16,420 bases of DNA from Candidatus Peribacteraceae bacterium (GTDB taxonomy: Bacteria; Patescibacteriota; Gracilibacteria; Peribacterales; Peribacteraceae), in the NCBI GenBank assembly GCA_022843885.1, contig JALHMU010000015.1, positions 1 to 16,420 on the forward strand, given 5' to 3'. Below, one piece after another: positions 7,414 to 14,069 of this stretch. The notes below the pieces were generated by a model. It was not told the origin of the DNA. It made no database searches and saw nothing but the letters and a program-made list of their open reading frames with translations. The position numbers were made by a program, and so were the translations under genes. Position 1 is the first letter of the stretch. Each line of letters begins with the position of its first letter.

Positions 7414-7442
7414 ATAATACTAACATTAGCATTATTTGTCAA
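7414..7442 (-). promoter_or_regulatory. Strong sigma70-type promoter for csrA-2
   Basis: TTGACA (7442-7437), a 17-nt spacer and TATTAT (7419-7414). A CACGTG palindrome (7402-7407) sits at the predicted start site. Confidence 0.8.
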
Positions 7443-7454
7443 GTGTAGGCTCTG

Positions 7455-8522
7455 CTATGCCACAGAAACCTCCTTAGCGAGGTACACCGACTGAATGGCG
7501 TTCAGGATCTCAATGCCATCCTTGCGGCTCTTCTGGAAGGCTTTGCGGCCCGAAATGAGGCCCATGCCACCTGCGCGCTTATTGATGACCGCTGTGGCCA
7601 CTGCAGCCTGCAAATCGTTGTCTCCTGACTCACCGCCTGAGTTGATGAGGCCGATGCGTCCGCAGTACCCGTTCAAGACTTGATAGCGTGTGAGATCGAT
7701 CGGGTGATCGGAGTTGAGCTCGGTGTACATGCGCTCATCGATCTTGCCGTAGGAACTTTCCTGTCCGAGTAGTTTCATACCGCCATTATTGGTCGGCAAT
7801 TTCTGCTTCACGATATCTGCTTCGATCGTGACACCGAGATGGTTGGCCTGCGCGGTGAGATCGGATGAATTGTGATAGTCCTTATCTTTTTTGAAGGCGG
7901 AGTTGCGGAGGTAACACCACAAGACAGTGAACATGCCGAGCTCATGTGCCTCGGCAAACATCTTGCTCACTTCGACGATCTGACGACCGGACTGATCGGA
8001 GCCGAAATAAATTGTGGCACCGACGCCCATCGCTCCCATCGCCTTTGCCTGCTTCGCGGTTCCGAACAAAATTTGATCGTGCTTATTTGGATACGTGACG
8101 AGTTCGTTATGATTCAATTTTACAATGAATGGAATCTTGTCAGCGTATTTCTTGCTGACCATGCCAAGCACGCCAAGCGTGGATGCAACAGCATTGCAGC
8201 CACCTTCCATGGCAAGCTGCACGATGTTCTCTGGATCGAAGTAATCAGGATTCTTTGCGAACGATGCACCAGCAGAATGCTCGATGCCTTGATCGACTGG
8301 AAGAATGGAAACGTATCCCGTACCTGCAAGATTTCCGTGATCCAACATCGACTGCATGCTCTTCTGTACATCCTTCGAACGATCGGAAATCGAGAAGATA
8401 TCTTTGACGAAACTCGGACTCGGAAGATGCAATCGTTCTTTCGAAACTTTCGGTGTGGAGAAGGTGAGCAAGTCACCGGCTTTGTCACCGAGGACAGATT
8501 GGATCTTGGAATAGTCGAGCAT
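7455..8522 (-). CDS. fbaB: Class I fructose-bisphosphate aldolase (FbaB/DhnA type)
   Basis: This enzyme cleaves fructose 1,6-bisphosphate into two triose phosphates, or runs the reverse reaction, in cytoplasmic glycolysis or gluconeogenesis. It uses a Schiff-base lysine and no metal. The protein has 355 residues, close to E. coli FbaB (350), and matches it along its length: GTGYVSILPVDQGIEHSAGA at 67-86, VKLNHNE at 134-140, ATIYFGSDQSGRQI at 169-182 and the Schiff-base region ADIVKQK with K239. The phosphate-binding end has INSGGESGDND and GGMGLISGRKAF. The ATG at 8522 has no SD; the 5' region has a CTTACA/TGTAAG hairpin about 30 nt upstream. It is preceded by an intrinsic terminator and followed within 13 nt by the csrA-2 promoter. 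Confidence 0.96.
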   Translation of the reverse strand: MLDYSKIQSVLGDKAGDLLTFSTPKVSKERLHLPSPSFVKDIFSISDRSKDVQKSMQSMLDHGNLAGTGYVSILPVDQGIEHSAGASFAKNPDYFDPENIVQLAMEGGCNAVASTLGVLGMVSKKYADKIPFIVKLNHNELVTYPNKHDQILFGTAKQAKAMGAMGVGATIYFGSDQSGRQIVEVSKMFAEAHELGMFTVLWCYLRNSAFKKDKDYHNSSDLTAQANHLGVTIEADIVKQKLPTNNGGMKLLGQESSYGKIDERMYTELNSDHPIDLTRYQVLNGYCGRIGLINSGGESGDNDLQAAVATAVINKRAGGMGLISGRKAFQKSRKDGIEILNAIQSVYLAKEVSVA

Positions 8523-8579
8523 GAGTGGGAGGGAAGTGTCTGCATCTTACAAAAGAATGTAAGGAAGATGAAATAAAAC

Positions 8580-8612
8580 AAAAAAAATCCCCACCCGCCG
8601 TAGCGAGTGGGG
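8580..8612 (-). terminator. Intrinsic terminator of the short transcript upstream of fbaB
   Basis: CCCCACTCGC, loop TACG and GCGGGTGGGG (10 bp with one G-U) are followed by a long T-run. A CGTGC/GCACG hairpin (8622-8636) precedes it. A further perfect hairpin, TGATCCG/CGGATCA, is at 8655-8674. Confidence 0.87.
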
Positions 8613-8711
8613 TCCGTGGTACGTGCAGTGAGCACGCTCGCAGCGGGTGCCAGGTGATCCGAAAAGCCGGATCAAAGGCAATTGAAGAAGAAAATGTAAC
8701 AGTAGGAGACG

Positions 8712-8741
8712 TCAGCAAGGGGCACGAATGTCGTAAAACAC
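8712..8741 (-). CDS. Possible 9-residue ORF with consensus SD
   Basis: AAGGAGG is followed 4 nt later by a GTG that opens a 9-codon frame ending in TGA. The SD is unmistakable, but the frame is too short and the spacing too tight to claim a protein. It could be a leader peptide, a decoy site for a GGA-binding protein, or the start of a gene lost by mutation. No longer frame starts at this SD. Confidence 0.2.
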   Translation of the reverse strand: MFYDIRAPC

Positions 8742-8775
8742 GATTCCTCCTTGTTCACCGAGGGCCGGCGCCGGA

Positions 8776-8868
8776 TCAGGCGTTGGCGGTCGCGCTGTTG
8801 TGGTGATAATTCAGCTTGGAATGACAACGAGACGACTTCGGTCCGTGACGAGATTTCGACGTGTGCAT
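8776..8868 (-). CDS. Small basic 30-residue ORF, unknown function
   Basis: I do not recognise this protein. It starts at the ATG at 8868 with AGGAGG 6 nt upstream and ends with TGA. It begins MHTSKSRHGPKSS and is rich in His, Ser, Lys, Arg and Asn with one Cys (residue 15); it has no hydrophobic segment and is predicted to be strongly basic. It lies alone between yidC and fbaB behind a near-consensus promoter and ahead of a terminator, so the transcription unit (about 340 nt) looks real. It is not ribosomal protein L34, although L34 is the gene one might expect near rnpA-yidC. The transcript could instead be a regulatory RNA that happens to carry an SD. Confidence 0.45.
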   Translation of the reverse strand: MHTSKSRHGPKSSRCHSKLNYHHNSATANA

Positions 8869-8926
8869 AGCGCACCTCCTGAAAGAACAATTCTTCCGTG
8901 TGTTTTCTCACAATGAGAAAAACAAC
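8869..8926 (-). promoter_or_regulatory. Hairpin-rich leader of the small ORF
   Basis: TTTTCTCA and TGAGAAAA (8 bp, 3-nt loop) form a hairpin near the predicted 5' end, followed by AAGAA-TTG-TTCTT just before the SD. The second hairpin abuts the SD and could affect ribosome access. Confidence 0.5.
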
Positions 8927-8932
8927 TTACAC

Positions 8933-8960
8933 ATAATACATTGTAATTTTATTATGTCAA
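8933..8960 (-). promoter_or_regulatory. Strong promoter of the short transcript
   Basis: TTGACA (8960-8955), a 16-nt spacer and TATTAT (8938-8933). The boxes are the same as at the csrA-2 promoter. It begins 31 nt after the yidC stop codon. Confidence 0.8.
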
Positions 8961-8991
8961 CACTCCATTTTACCCCTTATATGAGGGATTC

Positions 8992-10221
8992 TTAGGACTT
9001 TGAACGATTCACAAACCACTGCTGTGCGATACCGAAGACCGTTGAGGTGGCCCAGTAAATGCTGACTGCGGCAGGGAACTTGAGTGCGAAGAATCCGATC
9101 ATGAGTGGCAAGGCGTAGAGCATCACGGTTTGTTGATTCATTTCTGGAACCCATGACTTCTTGGCACCGACATCAACAACTGCTGGCTTCTTTTTATTAT
9201 TCGCACGAGCGAACGCCAATTTCATCTGAATGAATTGGAGTACCACGAGAAGTGGTGGCAACAGCAACATGCTCGGCTGTGTCAGATCAAGACCGAAGAA
9301 CATGTGATCAAACTGCCATGCAAGATCTTGATATGGGCCGTACAAAAGATGGCGTGAGAGTTCGAGTGTGCCTCCGTCACGGATGACGTAGAACAGACCG
9401 ATCAAGAAAGGGAACTGCAGTGCCATCGGCAAGCAGGACTGCATCGGATTGATCTTGTATTCCTTCCAGAGACGCATCGTTTCCTCCTGCACTTTCTTTG
9501 GATCGTTTGGATACTTGGCTTTGAGCTCATTCATCTTCGGTTGAATATCCTGTAATTTTTTCTGACCTTTCAACGCATGTTGATTCGGCACGACGAGAAT
9601 GAGTTTTACAAGAATCGTGAGGATGATGATCGACCAGCCCAGGTCGTGTCCTGGCACATAGGAAGCGATGAATACGAGTGCGTTGAGCAGAGGTTTTGTG
9701 ACGAATGCGCGGAAGGTCTTGGTGAAGAATCCAACTTCGACGAGCGAGAATTGTGTGCTGACAGGGGAGTCTTGATCGGCGGAAAGAATGGCTCCGGATG
9801 CATCGATCGGGAGACTGGCTTTATAGGTGCCGAGCTTTCCGAAGAGCGAGTATTTCCATGGGCCAAGATCAATTTTGACGGATGAGTGTGCGGCGACCGT
9901 TGTCGGGGTCGTACATGGCGTTGCTGTTTCATTCGCCATCACATCGAGCATCTCGCCATTCTCTTCGTACGCAATGTCAACGAGTGGTTGCGGGCAGCGA
10001 TCAGGCAATGTGAGTTCATGATCGGTATTATTTTTGAGAGTGAGTTCGGGATGATGTCCTTCGGTGTATTCATCTTTCGTTGCCGTGAGCACAAGCGGTG
10101 CCGTCACAGCCGGTTCAGCCGGGAAAAAGATCTTGATCCCGTACTGCAATAAGAAGAACAGTGCGAGGAACGTCAGAACGAATTCAACGGTGGAACGTTT
10201 GGTGGCTGCAGGTTTAGACAC
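8992..10221 (-). CDS. yidC: YidC/Oxa1-family membrane protein insertase
   Basis: YidC inserts and folds membrane proteins in the cytoplasmic membrane, alone or with Sec. With the GTG start at 10221 it has 409 residues, shorter than E. coli YidC (548). There is a first membrane segment at about 12-34, then an external domain of about 150 residues (C76 and C103), shorter than in proteobacteria. The conserved core follows: a membrane segment at about 190-215, a cytoplasmic helical hairpin with QPKMNELKAKYPNDP and the KINPM motif, and further membrane segments to the end. The groove residue that is Arg in E. coli (R366) appears as Lys here (K206, ILTILVKLIL). The GTG overlaps the rnpA stop (GTGTCTAA), suggesting translational coupling; a TTG at 10266 is a possible longer start. 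No SD is present. Confidence 0.93.
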   Translation of the reverse strand: MSKPAATKRSTVEFVLTFLALFFLLQYGIKIFFPAEPAVTAPLVLTATKDEYTEGHHPELTLKNNTDHELTLPDRCPQPLVDIAYEENGEMLDVMANETATPCTTPTTVAAHSSVKIDLGPWKYSLFGKLGTYKASLPIDASGAILSADQDSPVSTQFSLVEVGFFTKTFRAFVTKPLLNALVFIASYVPGHDLGWSIIILTILVKLILVVPNQHALKGQKKLQDIQPKMNELKAKYPNDPKKVQEETMRLWKEYKINPMQSCLPMALQFPFLIGLFYVIRDGGTLELSRHLLYGPYQDLAWQFDHMFFGLDLTQPSMLLLPPLLVVLQFIQMKLAFARANNKKKPAVVDVGAKKSWVPEMNQQTVMLYALPLMIGFFALKFPAAVSIYWATSTVFGIAQQWFVNRSKS

Positions 10222-10573
10222 GGAGAGTGGAGAAGAACGTAGAAACGTCTGCGGTGAGATCCGCAAAACGGCAATTCAGGCTAGACGAAGAGGGCCGAAT
10301 GATCAACTGAAGGGTCGGGAATGTGCCTTCTTTGATATGACGTCGAAAGGCCTCACGACAGCGTCTACGCATGCGATTTCGGCGTACGGCAGACTTATCC
10401 AATTTTGCAGGGGTCATCACCCCAATGTAGATCGCTTCGACGTTTGGATCGATATTCGGATGATCTGGCGGCCCCATCTGAAACTTGAGACTCAGATGTT
10501 TCCCGCGCCAGTTTTTGCCATGACGCAGCACACGTTCGACACGTTTGCGGCCGGAGATGCGGGCGATCTTCAT
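10214..10573 (-). CDS. rnpA: Ribonuclease P protein component
   Basis: RnpA is the basic protein subunit that helps the RNase P RNA trim the 5' ends of pre-tRNAs. The ATG at 10573 gives 119 residues, the normal family length. The signature AVRRNRMRRRCREAFRR is at 62-78 (core RNR at 65-67), and the N-terminus, MKIARISGRKRVERVLRHGK, fits the family. The frame extends 30 codons further upstream but that part overlaps divergent gatC and looks non-native. The yidC start overlaps its stop by 8 nt, keeping the classic rnpA-yidC order. The usual upstream neighbour rpmH is absent; gatC lies divergently only 56 nt away. TACACT 8 nt before the ATG is a possible -10. No SD is present. Confidence 0.93.
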   Translation of the reverse strand: MKIARISGRKRVERVLRHGKNWRGKHLSLKFQMGPPDHPNIDPNVEAIYIGVMTPAKLDKSAVRRNRMRRRCREAFRRHIKEGTFPTLQLIIRPSSSSLNCRFADLTADVSTFFSTLRV

Positions 10574-10629
10574 ACCCAAACAGTGTACATGCTCTTCACG
10601 TTTCTCCGTACTTTCGATACCCTCACGAC

Positions 10630-10920
10630 ATGTTGTCATTGGAGGAAGTTCGGCACATTGCAAAGCTTGCGCGTCTCACCTTGAGCGCGGAGGAAGAAGT
10701 CGCGATGCAAAAAGAACTGAGTTCCATTTTGACGTACGTCGATCAGCTCAAAGAAGTAGACACATCAAACGTGGAAGCAACTGCACAAGTCACGGGTAGT
10801 ACGAATGCATTCCGTGACGATGTTGTGATTGAAAAAGAATCAACGCCTGATGAACTGCTCGCAGTCTCACCACTGAAAATTATCGATCATCAAATTGTTG
10901 TTCCTTCCGCACACGGATGA
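10630..10920 (+). CDS. gatC: Asp/Glu-tRNA amidotransferase subunit C
   Basis: GatC is the small linker subunit of GatCAB, which converts Glu-tRNA-Gln and Asp-tRNA-Asn to the correct aminoacyl-tRNAs. It has 96 residues, the usual size. The N-terminal helix pattern MLSLEEVRHIAKLARLTLS and the C-terminal stretch LAVSPLKIIDHQIVVP (about 75-92) are typical; the latter is a variant of the LxNAP region. Its TGA stop overlaps the gatA start as ATGA, so the two are co-translated. No SD is seen before the ATG. The gene diverges from rnpA across a 56-nt gap that must hold both promoters. Confidence 0.95.
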   Translation: MLSLEEVRHIAKLARLTLSAEEEVAMQKELSSILTYVDQLKEVDTSNVEATAQVTGSTNAFRDDVVIEKESTPDELLAVSPLKIIDHQIVVPSAHG

Positions 10921-12371
10921 GCCTCTCGAGTCTGACAATTTCAGAGGCTGGAAAAAAACTTCGCGCGAAGGAAATTTCCTCTGCGGATTTGGTGCAAGCA
11001 TGTATTGATCGTATTGAAAAAGTGGATGGTGCGATCAACGCAGTGGTGTATAAGAACTTCGACCGAGCCCTAGAGGAAGCCAAAAAAACAAAGATCGATA
11101 CCAAGAGTTCTCCACTCGCAGGTATCCCCTATCTCACGAAGGATGTGTACTCCGAACATGGTGTTCCAACGACCGCGTGTTCGAATATTTTGCGAAATAA
11201 AACGTATGCCCCGGCCTTTGATGCCACGACGATCAAGCGTTTGAAAAACGTCGGTGCTATTTCCATCGGTAAAGTGAACACCGATGAATTCACGATGGGC
11301 GCGAGTACGGAAACATCGTGTTATGGCGTCACAAAAAACCCGTGGGATATAACGCGTGTCGCTGGTGGAAGTTCAGGTGGTTCCGCTGCCGCCGTTGCAG
11401 CTGATGAATGCATCTTCTCACTCGGAACAGATACCGGCGGATCGATCCGTCAGCCAGCTGGTTTCGTCGGATGTACGGGTATTCGACCAACGTACGGACG
11501 CACCAGTCGATATGGTGTGATGAGCATGGCTAGTTCGCTCGATACGATCGGGCCGCTTGCAAAGAACGTCGAAGATTTGGCGCTCGTGATGGAAGCAATT
11601 TCCGGTCACGATACGTTTGATGGCACGACATCCAAAGAAGCAGTACCGGCCTATTCCAAGACACTCTCGAAGGGCATAAAAGGGCTTACTGTAGGGCTCC
11701 CCAAAGAATACTTCATTAAAGGAATTGATCCTGAAGTAGAAGCTGCTGTGCGTGAAGCCGTGAAAGTTTTTGAATCGCTCGGTGCAAAAGTGAAAGAGGT
11801 GACGTTGCCACACACGAAGTACGCCGTCGCGACGTATTACATCTTGAGTCCAAGTGAAGTGAGTTCAAATATGGCGCGTTACGATGGCATTCGTTTTGGC
11901 CACACGGTGGAGAAGCCAGCGAATTTGATCGACTACTACGAACGTGTGCGCTCGGAAGGATTCGGGAAGGAAGTAAAGCGTCGCATTATGATCGGAACGT
12001 ATGCACTCTCCGCAGGATACTTCGATGCATATTACCGCCAGGCTCAGAAAGTACGCACGTTGATCGCGCAAGATTTCACCAAGGCATTCAAGGATGTAGA
12101 CATGATCGTCTCGCCTGTATCCCCGACTCCTGCATTTACGATCGGGGCGCACGCGAATGACCCTGTCGCGATGTACCTGGAAGATGTGTTCACGATTCCA
12201 CAAGTGATGGCTGGCATTCCTGCATTGGCTGTGCCGTGTGGTTTCTCGAAAAACACTCTGCCCATTGCATTGCAGATTGCAGGGCCACAATGGAGTGAGG
12301 AACTCCTCTTCCAAGCGGGCTACGCCTACGAACAGGCGACCGACTGGCACACCAAAAAGCCCTCACTGTAG
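10917..12371 (+). CDS. gatA: Asp/Glu-tRNA amidotransferase subunit A
   Basis: GatA is the amidase subunit that hydrolyses glutamine to supply ammonia to GatB, the kinase subunit. It has 484 residues, the normal length. The amidase signature GGSSGGSAAAVAA runs from 150 to 162. The Ser-cisSer-Lys triad can be placed at K75 (PYLTKDVY), S152 (GGSSGG) and S176 (TDTGGSIRQP), by analogy with S. aureus GatA. The start overlaps gatC by 4 nt. gatB does not follow; the next gene is convergent, so gatB must lie elsewhere in the genome. The presence of GatCA implies that Gln-tRNA and/or Asn-tRNA is made by the indirect route. Confidence 0.97.
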   Translation: MSLSSLTISEAGKKLRAKEISSADLVQACIDRIEKVDGAINAVVYKNFDRALEEAKKTKIDTKSSPLAGIPYLTKDVYSEHGVPTTACSNILRNKTYAPAFDATTIKRLKNVGAISIGKVNTDEFTMGASTETSCYGVTKNPWDITRVAGGSSGGSAAAVAADECIFSLGTDTGGSIRQPAGFVGCTGIRPTYGRTSRYGVMSMASSLDTIGPLAKNVEDLALVMEAISGHDTFDGTTSKEAVPAYSKTLSKGIKGLTVGLPKEYFIKGIDPEVEAAVREAVKVFESLGAKVKEVTLPHTKYAVATYYILSPSEVSSNMARYDGIRFGHTVEKPANLIDYYERVRSEGFGKEVKRRIMIGTYALSAGYFDAYYRQAQKVRTLIAQDFTKAFKDVDMIVSPVSPTPAFTIGAHANDPVAMYLEDVFTIPQVMAGIPALAVPCGFSKNTLPIALQIAGPQWSEELLFQAGYAYEQATDWHTKKPSL

Positions 12372-12375
12372 GGCT
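12354..12375 (-). terminator. Terminator for the Ser-rich gene, embedded in the end of gatA
   Basis: AGCCCT, a 6-nt loop and AGGGCT form a 6-bp stem followed on the minus strand by TTTTTGG. It covers the gatA stop codon. On the plus strand only a weak T-run follows (ATCGGTCTTTA), so it may work poorly for gatA. Confidence 0.6.
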
Positions 12376-12383
12376 ATCGGTCT

Positions 12384-12941
12384 TTAGATGTTCAGCGTGC
12401 GTTCGCGCTTCTTCATGTACAGATATGTACCGAGAAGAGACAGTGCGAACACTGCAACTGCGACATTTTCTGCTGGACCTGTTTCCGTGATGATTGGTGC
12501 GCCACCATGCATGCTGGAACTCTGACCGCCAACACCGGAGCTTGAACTTTGGACTGGAGCAGCACCATGTCCGCTACCGCCAACGTTCTGATTATCAATC
12601 GTCGTTGGACGACGTCCACCTCCACCTCCGCCACCACCGCTGCTTCCACCTGAACCACCACCGCTTTGACTCGCGGCTGTGCTCGATGAGCTGACTGCTG
12701 CAGCTGAAGAAGATGAACTGGATGAACTTGTGGAAGAGGAACTCAGGTTTCCGAATGGAATCGGAATACCGAAGCTGCTTGTAGAAGACGAACTTGAGAC
12801 TTGCGAAGAAGAAGAGCTCGAGCTCGAACCATCGAGTCCTCCGAATGCTTGCTCCGGCGTGATGTACGCGAGTGCAGTCGACGGCAACATGCTGAGCATG
12901 GCCGACAGGACGAGAGCGCGATGAGCGGAGAAGCGGGTCAT
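12384..12941 (-). CDS. Ser-rich secreted protein with a C-terminal membrane anchor
   Basis: The function is not recognised. It has 185 residues with a signal peptide at 1-25 (cleavage likely after ALA, before YITPEQAFGG). Residues about 39-95 are mostly poly-Ser tracts and about 92-109 are Gly-rich, low-complexity linker sequence. The C-terminus has TETGPAE (about 152-158), a hydrophobic segment at about 159-175, then KKRER. This layout resembles a cell-surface sorting signal (motif, membrane helix, positive tail), though it is not LPXTG. It is probably a surface stalk or linker. The ATG at 12941 lacks an SD; CTCCTC stands just before it. It converges on gatA with a 12-nt gap. Confidence 0.8.
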   Translation of the reverse strand: MTRFSAHRALVLSAMLSMLPSTALAYITPEQAFGGLDGSSSSSSSSQVSSSSSTSSFGIPIPFGNLSSSSTSSSSSSSSAAAVSSSSTAASQSGGGSGGSSGGGGGGGGRRPTTIDNQNVGGSGHGAAPVQSSSSGVGGQSSSMHGGAPIITETGPAENVAVAVFALSLLGTYLYMKKRERTLNI

Positions 12942-12963
12942 GAGGAGTGTGTGTTAATAGACT

Positions 12964-12992
12964 ATTATAGCATTTTTTATGCGAATTGAGAA
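12964..12992 (-). promoter_or_regulatory. Extended -10 promoter of the Ser-rich gene
   Basis: TGCTATAAT (12972-12964) has a perfect -10 with the TGn extension. TTCTCA (12992-12987) lies 17 nt upstream as a 4-of-6 match to the -35. The start site would be about 16 nt before the ATG, giving a short leader without an SD. Confidence 0.7.
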
Positions 12993-12993
12993 G

Positions 12994-13980
12994 CTACTGA
13001 GAAAGGTCGTACTGAAGCCATCTTTGGTCATGGTCGTTGACTCCGTTGCCGTCTGAATCGGCACGTTTCGGGTCTGTTTCCCCTGCATCGACCTCATTGT
13101 TTTGATTGAGATCTTCGCCTTTCACAGGAGATGTGTAGCCTTCCGGACAACGGTTGCCCGTGCCATCACCGTCACACAAACCGTCGCGATCAGAATCTGG
13201 ATTGCGTGCATTCGTTTCAAATGTGTCGACTCGTCCGTTACGATTTTCGTCTTCGGTGAAATCAGGAAGTCCGTCTTGGTCACTGTCGATCATGACGGGA
13301 GATGTCTGCATGATGAAAATTTCCACACCATCTTCAATCGAATCATCGTCGGAATCTGCCTTCTGTGGATTGGATCCGAAATCTTTTTCCAAACGATCGT
13401 TCACATCATCGCCATCGCTATCGAGTCCGATCGGCAAGGATACCTCTGCCATGAGATAACACGTTTCACCACCACGGAATATTTCGATTTCAGAAGCCAT
13501 GTCATTCTCTTCAACAGTCGCATCGTTCATGAAGTCGATAAGGCCTTTCTCCGACGCTTTTACGTCGTTTACGTGGCGTTCTCCATAGGAATAGAAGAAT
13601 CGGCCATCGTAGAGTTTGCGTCCCGTGTAGCCCTTTTGCTTGTTCGCATTTTCATTGCCGCTAAAGCAGTAACCCCAGTAACGCTTTTGATCATTGAGTT
13701 CTCCGCCAAGCAGTGTGACACGTGCGATCTCGATGCCGCGTGGCACGGTAAAAATAACGTGCGTATCTGCCGGTGCCGTAAATCCATCAGCAACACGAGC
13801 TGCATCAAATGTTTTTTGTGGTGCCTCTGTCGATACATTGAGCGTCCGGCCGGAAAGTGAGGCGCTCATGTTCACACCGCGCAACATCGATGCGGCCACA
13901 ATCGCAACACACAATCCAAACATGAAGAGTGTCGGATATTTCAGGGTGTTTAAGAGGGTTTGCTGTTTGTTTATGTCCAT
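12994..13980 (-). CDS. Membrane-anchored or secreted protein with calcium-binding DxDxDG loops
   Basis: The protein has 328 residues; no enzyme family is recognised. An N-terminal membrane segment or signal anchor spans about 15-33. Residues 40-180 form an unrecognised extracellular domain with Cys at 105 and 174. Residues 187-320 hold at least five acidic loops of the thrombospondin-type-3/EF-hand-like kind: DSDGDDVNDRLE, DSDDDSIEDGVE, DSDQDGLPDFTE, DSDRDGLCDGDG and DSDGNGVNDHDQ. These bind calcium in known families, so the protein may stiffen or crosslink the envelope, perhaps with the S-layer (inference). The ATG at 13980 is chosen over upstream in-frame starts because TATAAT ends exactly 6 nt before it, implying a leaderless mRNA. 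It diverges from dnaJ. Confidence 0.85.
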   Translation of the reverse strand: MDINKQQTLLNTLKYPTLFMFGLCVAIVAASMLRGVNMSASLSGRTLNVSTEAPQKTFDAARVADGFTAPADTHVIFTVPRGIEIARVTLLGGELNDQKRYWGYCFSGNENANKQKGYTGRKLYDGRFFYSYGERHVNDVKASEKGLIDFMNDATVEENDMASEIEIFRGGETCYLMAEVSLPIGLDSDGDDVNDRLEKDFGSNPQKADSDDDSIEDGVEIFIMQTSPVMIDSDQDGLPDFTEDENRNGRVDTFETNARNPDSDRDGLCDGDGTGNRCPEGYTSPVKGEDLNQNNEVDAGETDPKRADSDGNGVNDHDQRWLQYDLSQ

Positions 13981-13986
13981 CAGATC

Positions 13987-13995
13987 ATTATAGCA
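13987..13995 (-). promoter_or_regulatory. Extended -10 promoter giving a leaderless transcript
   Basis: TGCTATAAT (13995-13987) is followed by 6 nt and the ATG. The box matches the Ser-rich gene promoter letter for letter. No good -35 box is seen, as is common for extended -10 promoters. Confidence 0.72.
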
Positions 13996-14069
13996 CATTT
14001 TGGGCGTATCTAAAAGGCCCAGGAACCGCTTCATACAGCGCACAAGTTCCGCTACGCTGGGCGGGATCT

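Noticed and set aside
7872..8576. 234-residue plus-strand open frame
   Set aside because: Antisense to the well-supported aldolase gene.
10574..10663. 30-codon N-terminal extension of rnpA
   Set aside because: It overlaps the gatC start on the other strand, and the family start fits the ATG at 10573.
10064..10684. 206-residue plus-strand open frame
   Set aside because: Antisense to rnpA and the start of yidC; no recognisable features.
12679..12924. Plus-strand Glu/Asp/Leu-rich open frame
   Set aside because: It is the complement of the poly-Ser codons of the minus-strand secreted protein; the acidic composition is an artefact.
13102..13860. 252-residue plus-strand open frame
   Set aside because: Antisense to the calcium-loop protein, whose DxDxDG repeats and promoter are clear.
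13929..14069. 47-codon N-terminal extension of dnaJ
   Set aside because: The extension overlaps the divergent promoter and start; the J domain begins normally at 14070.
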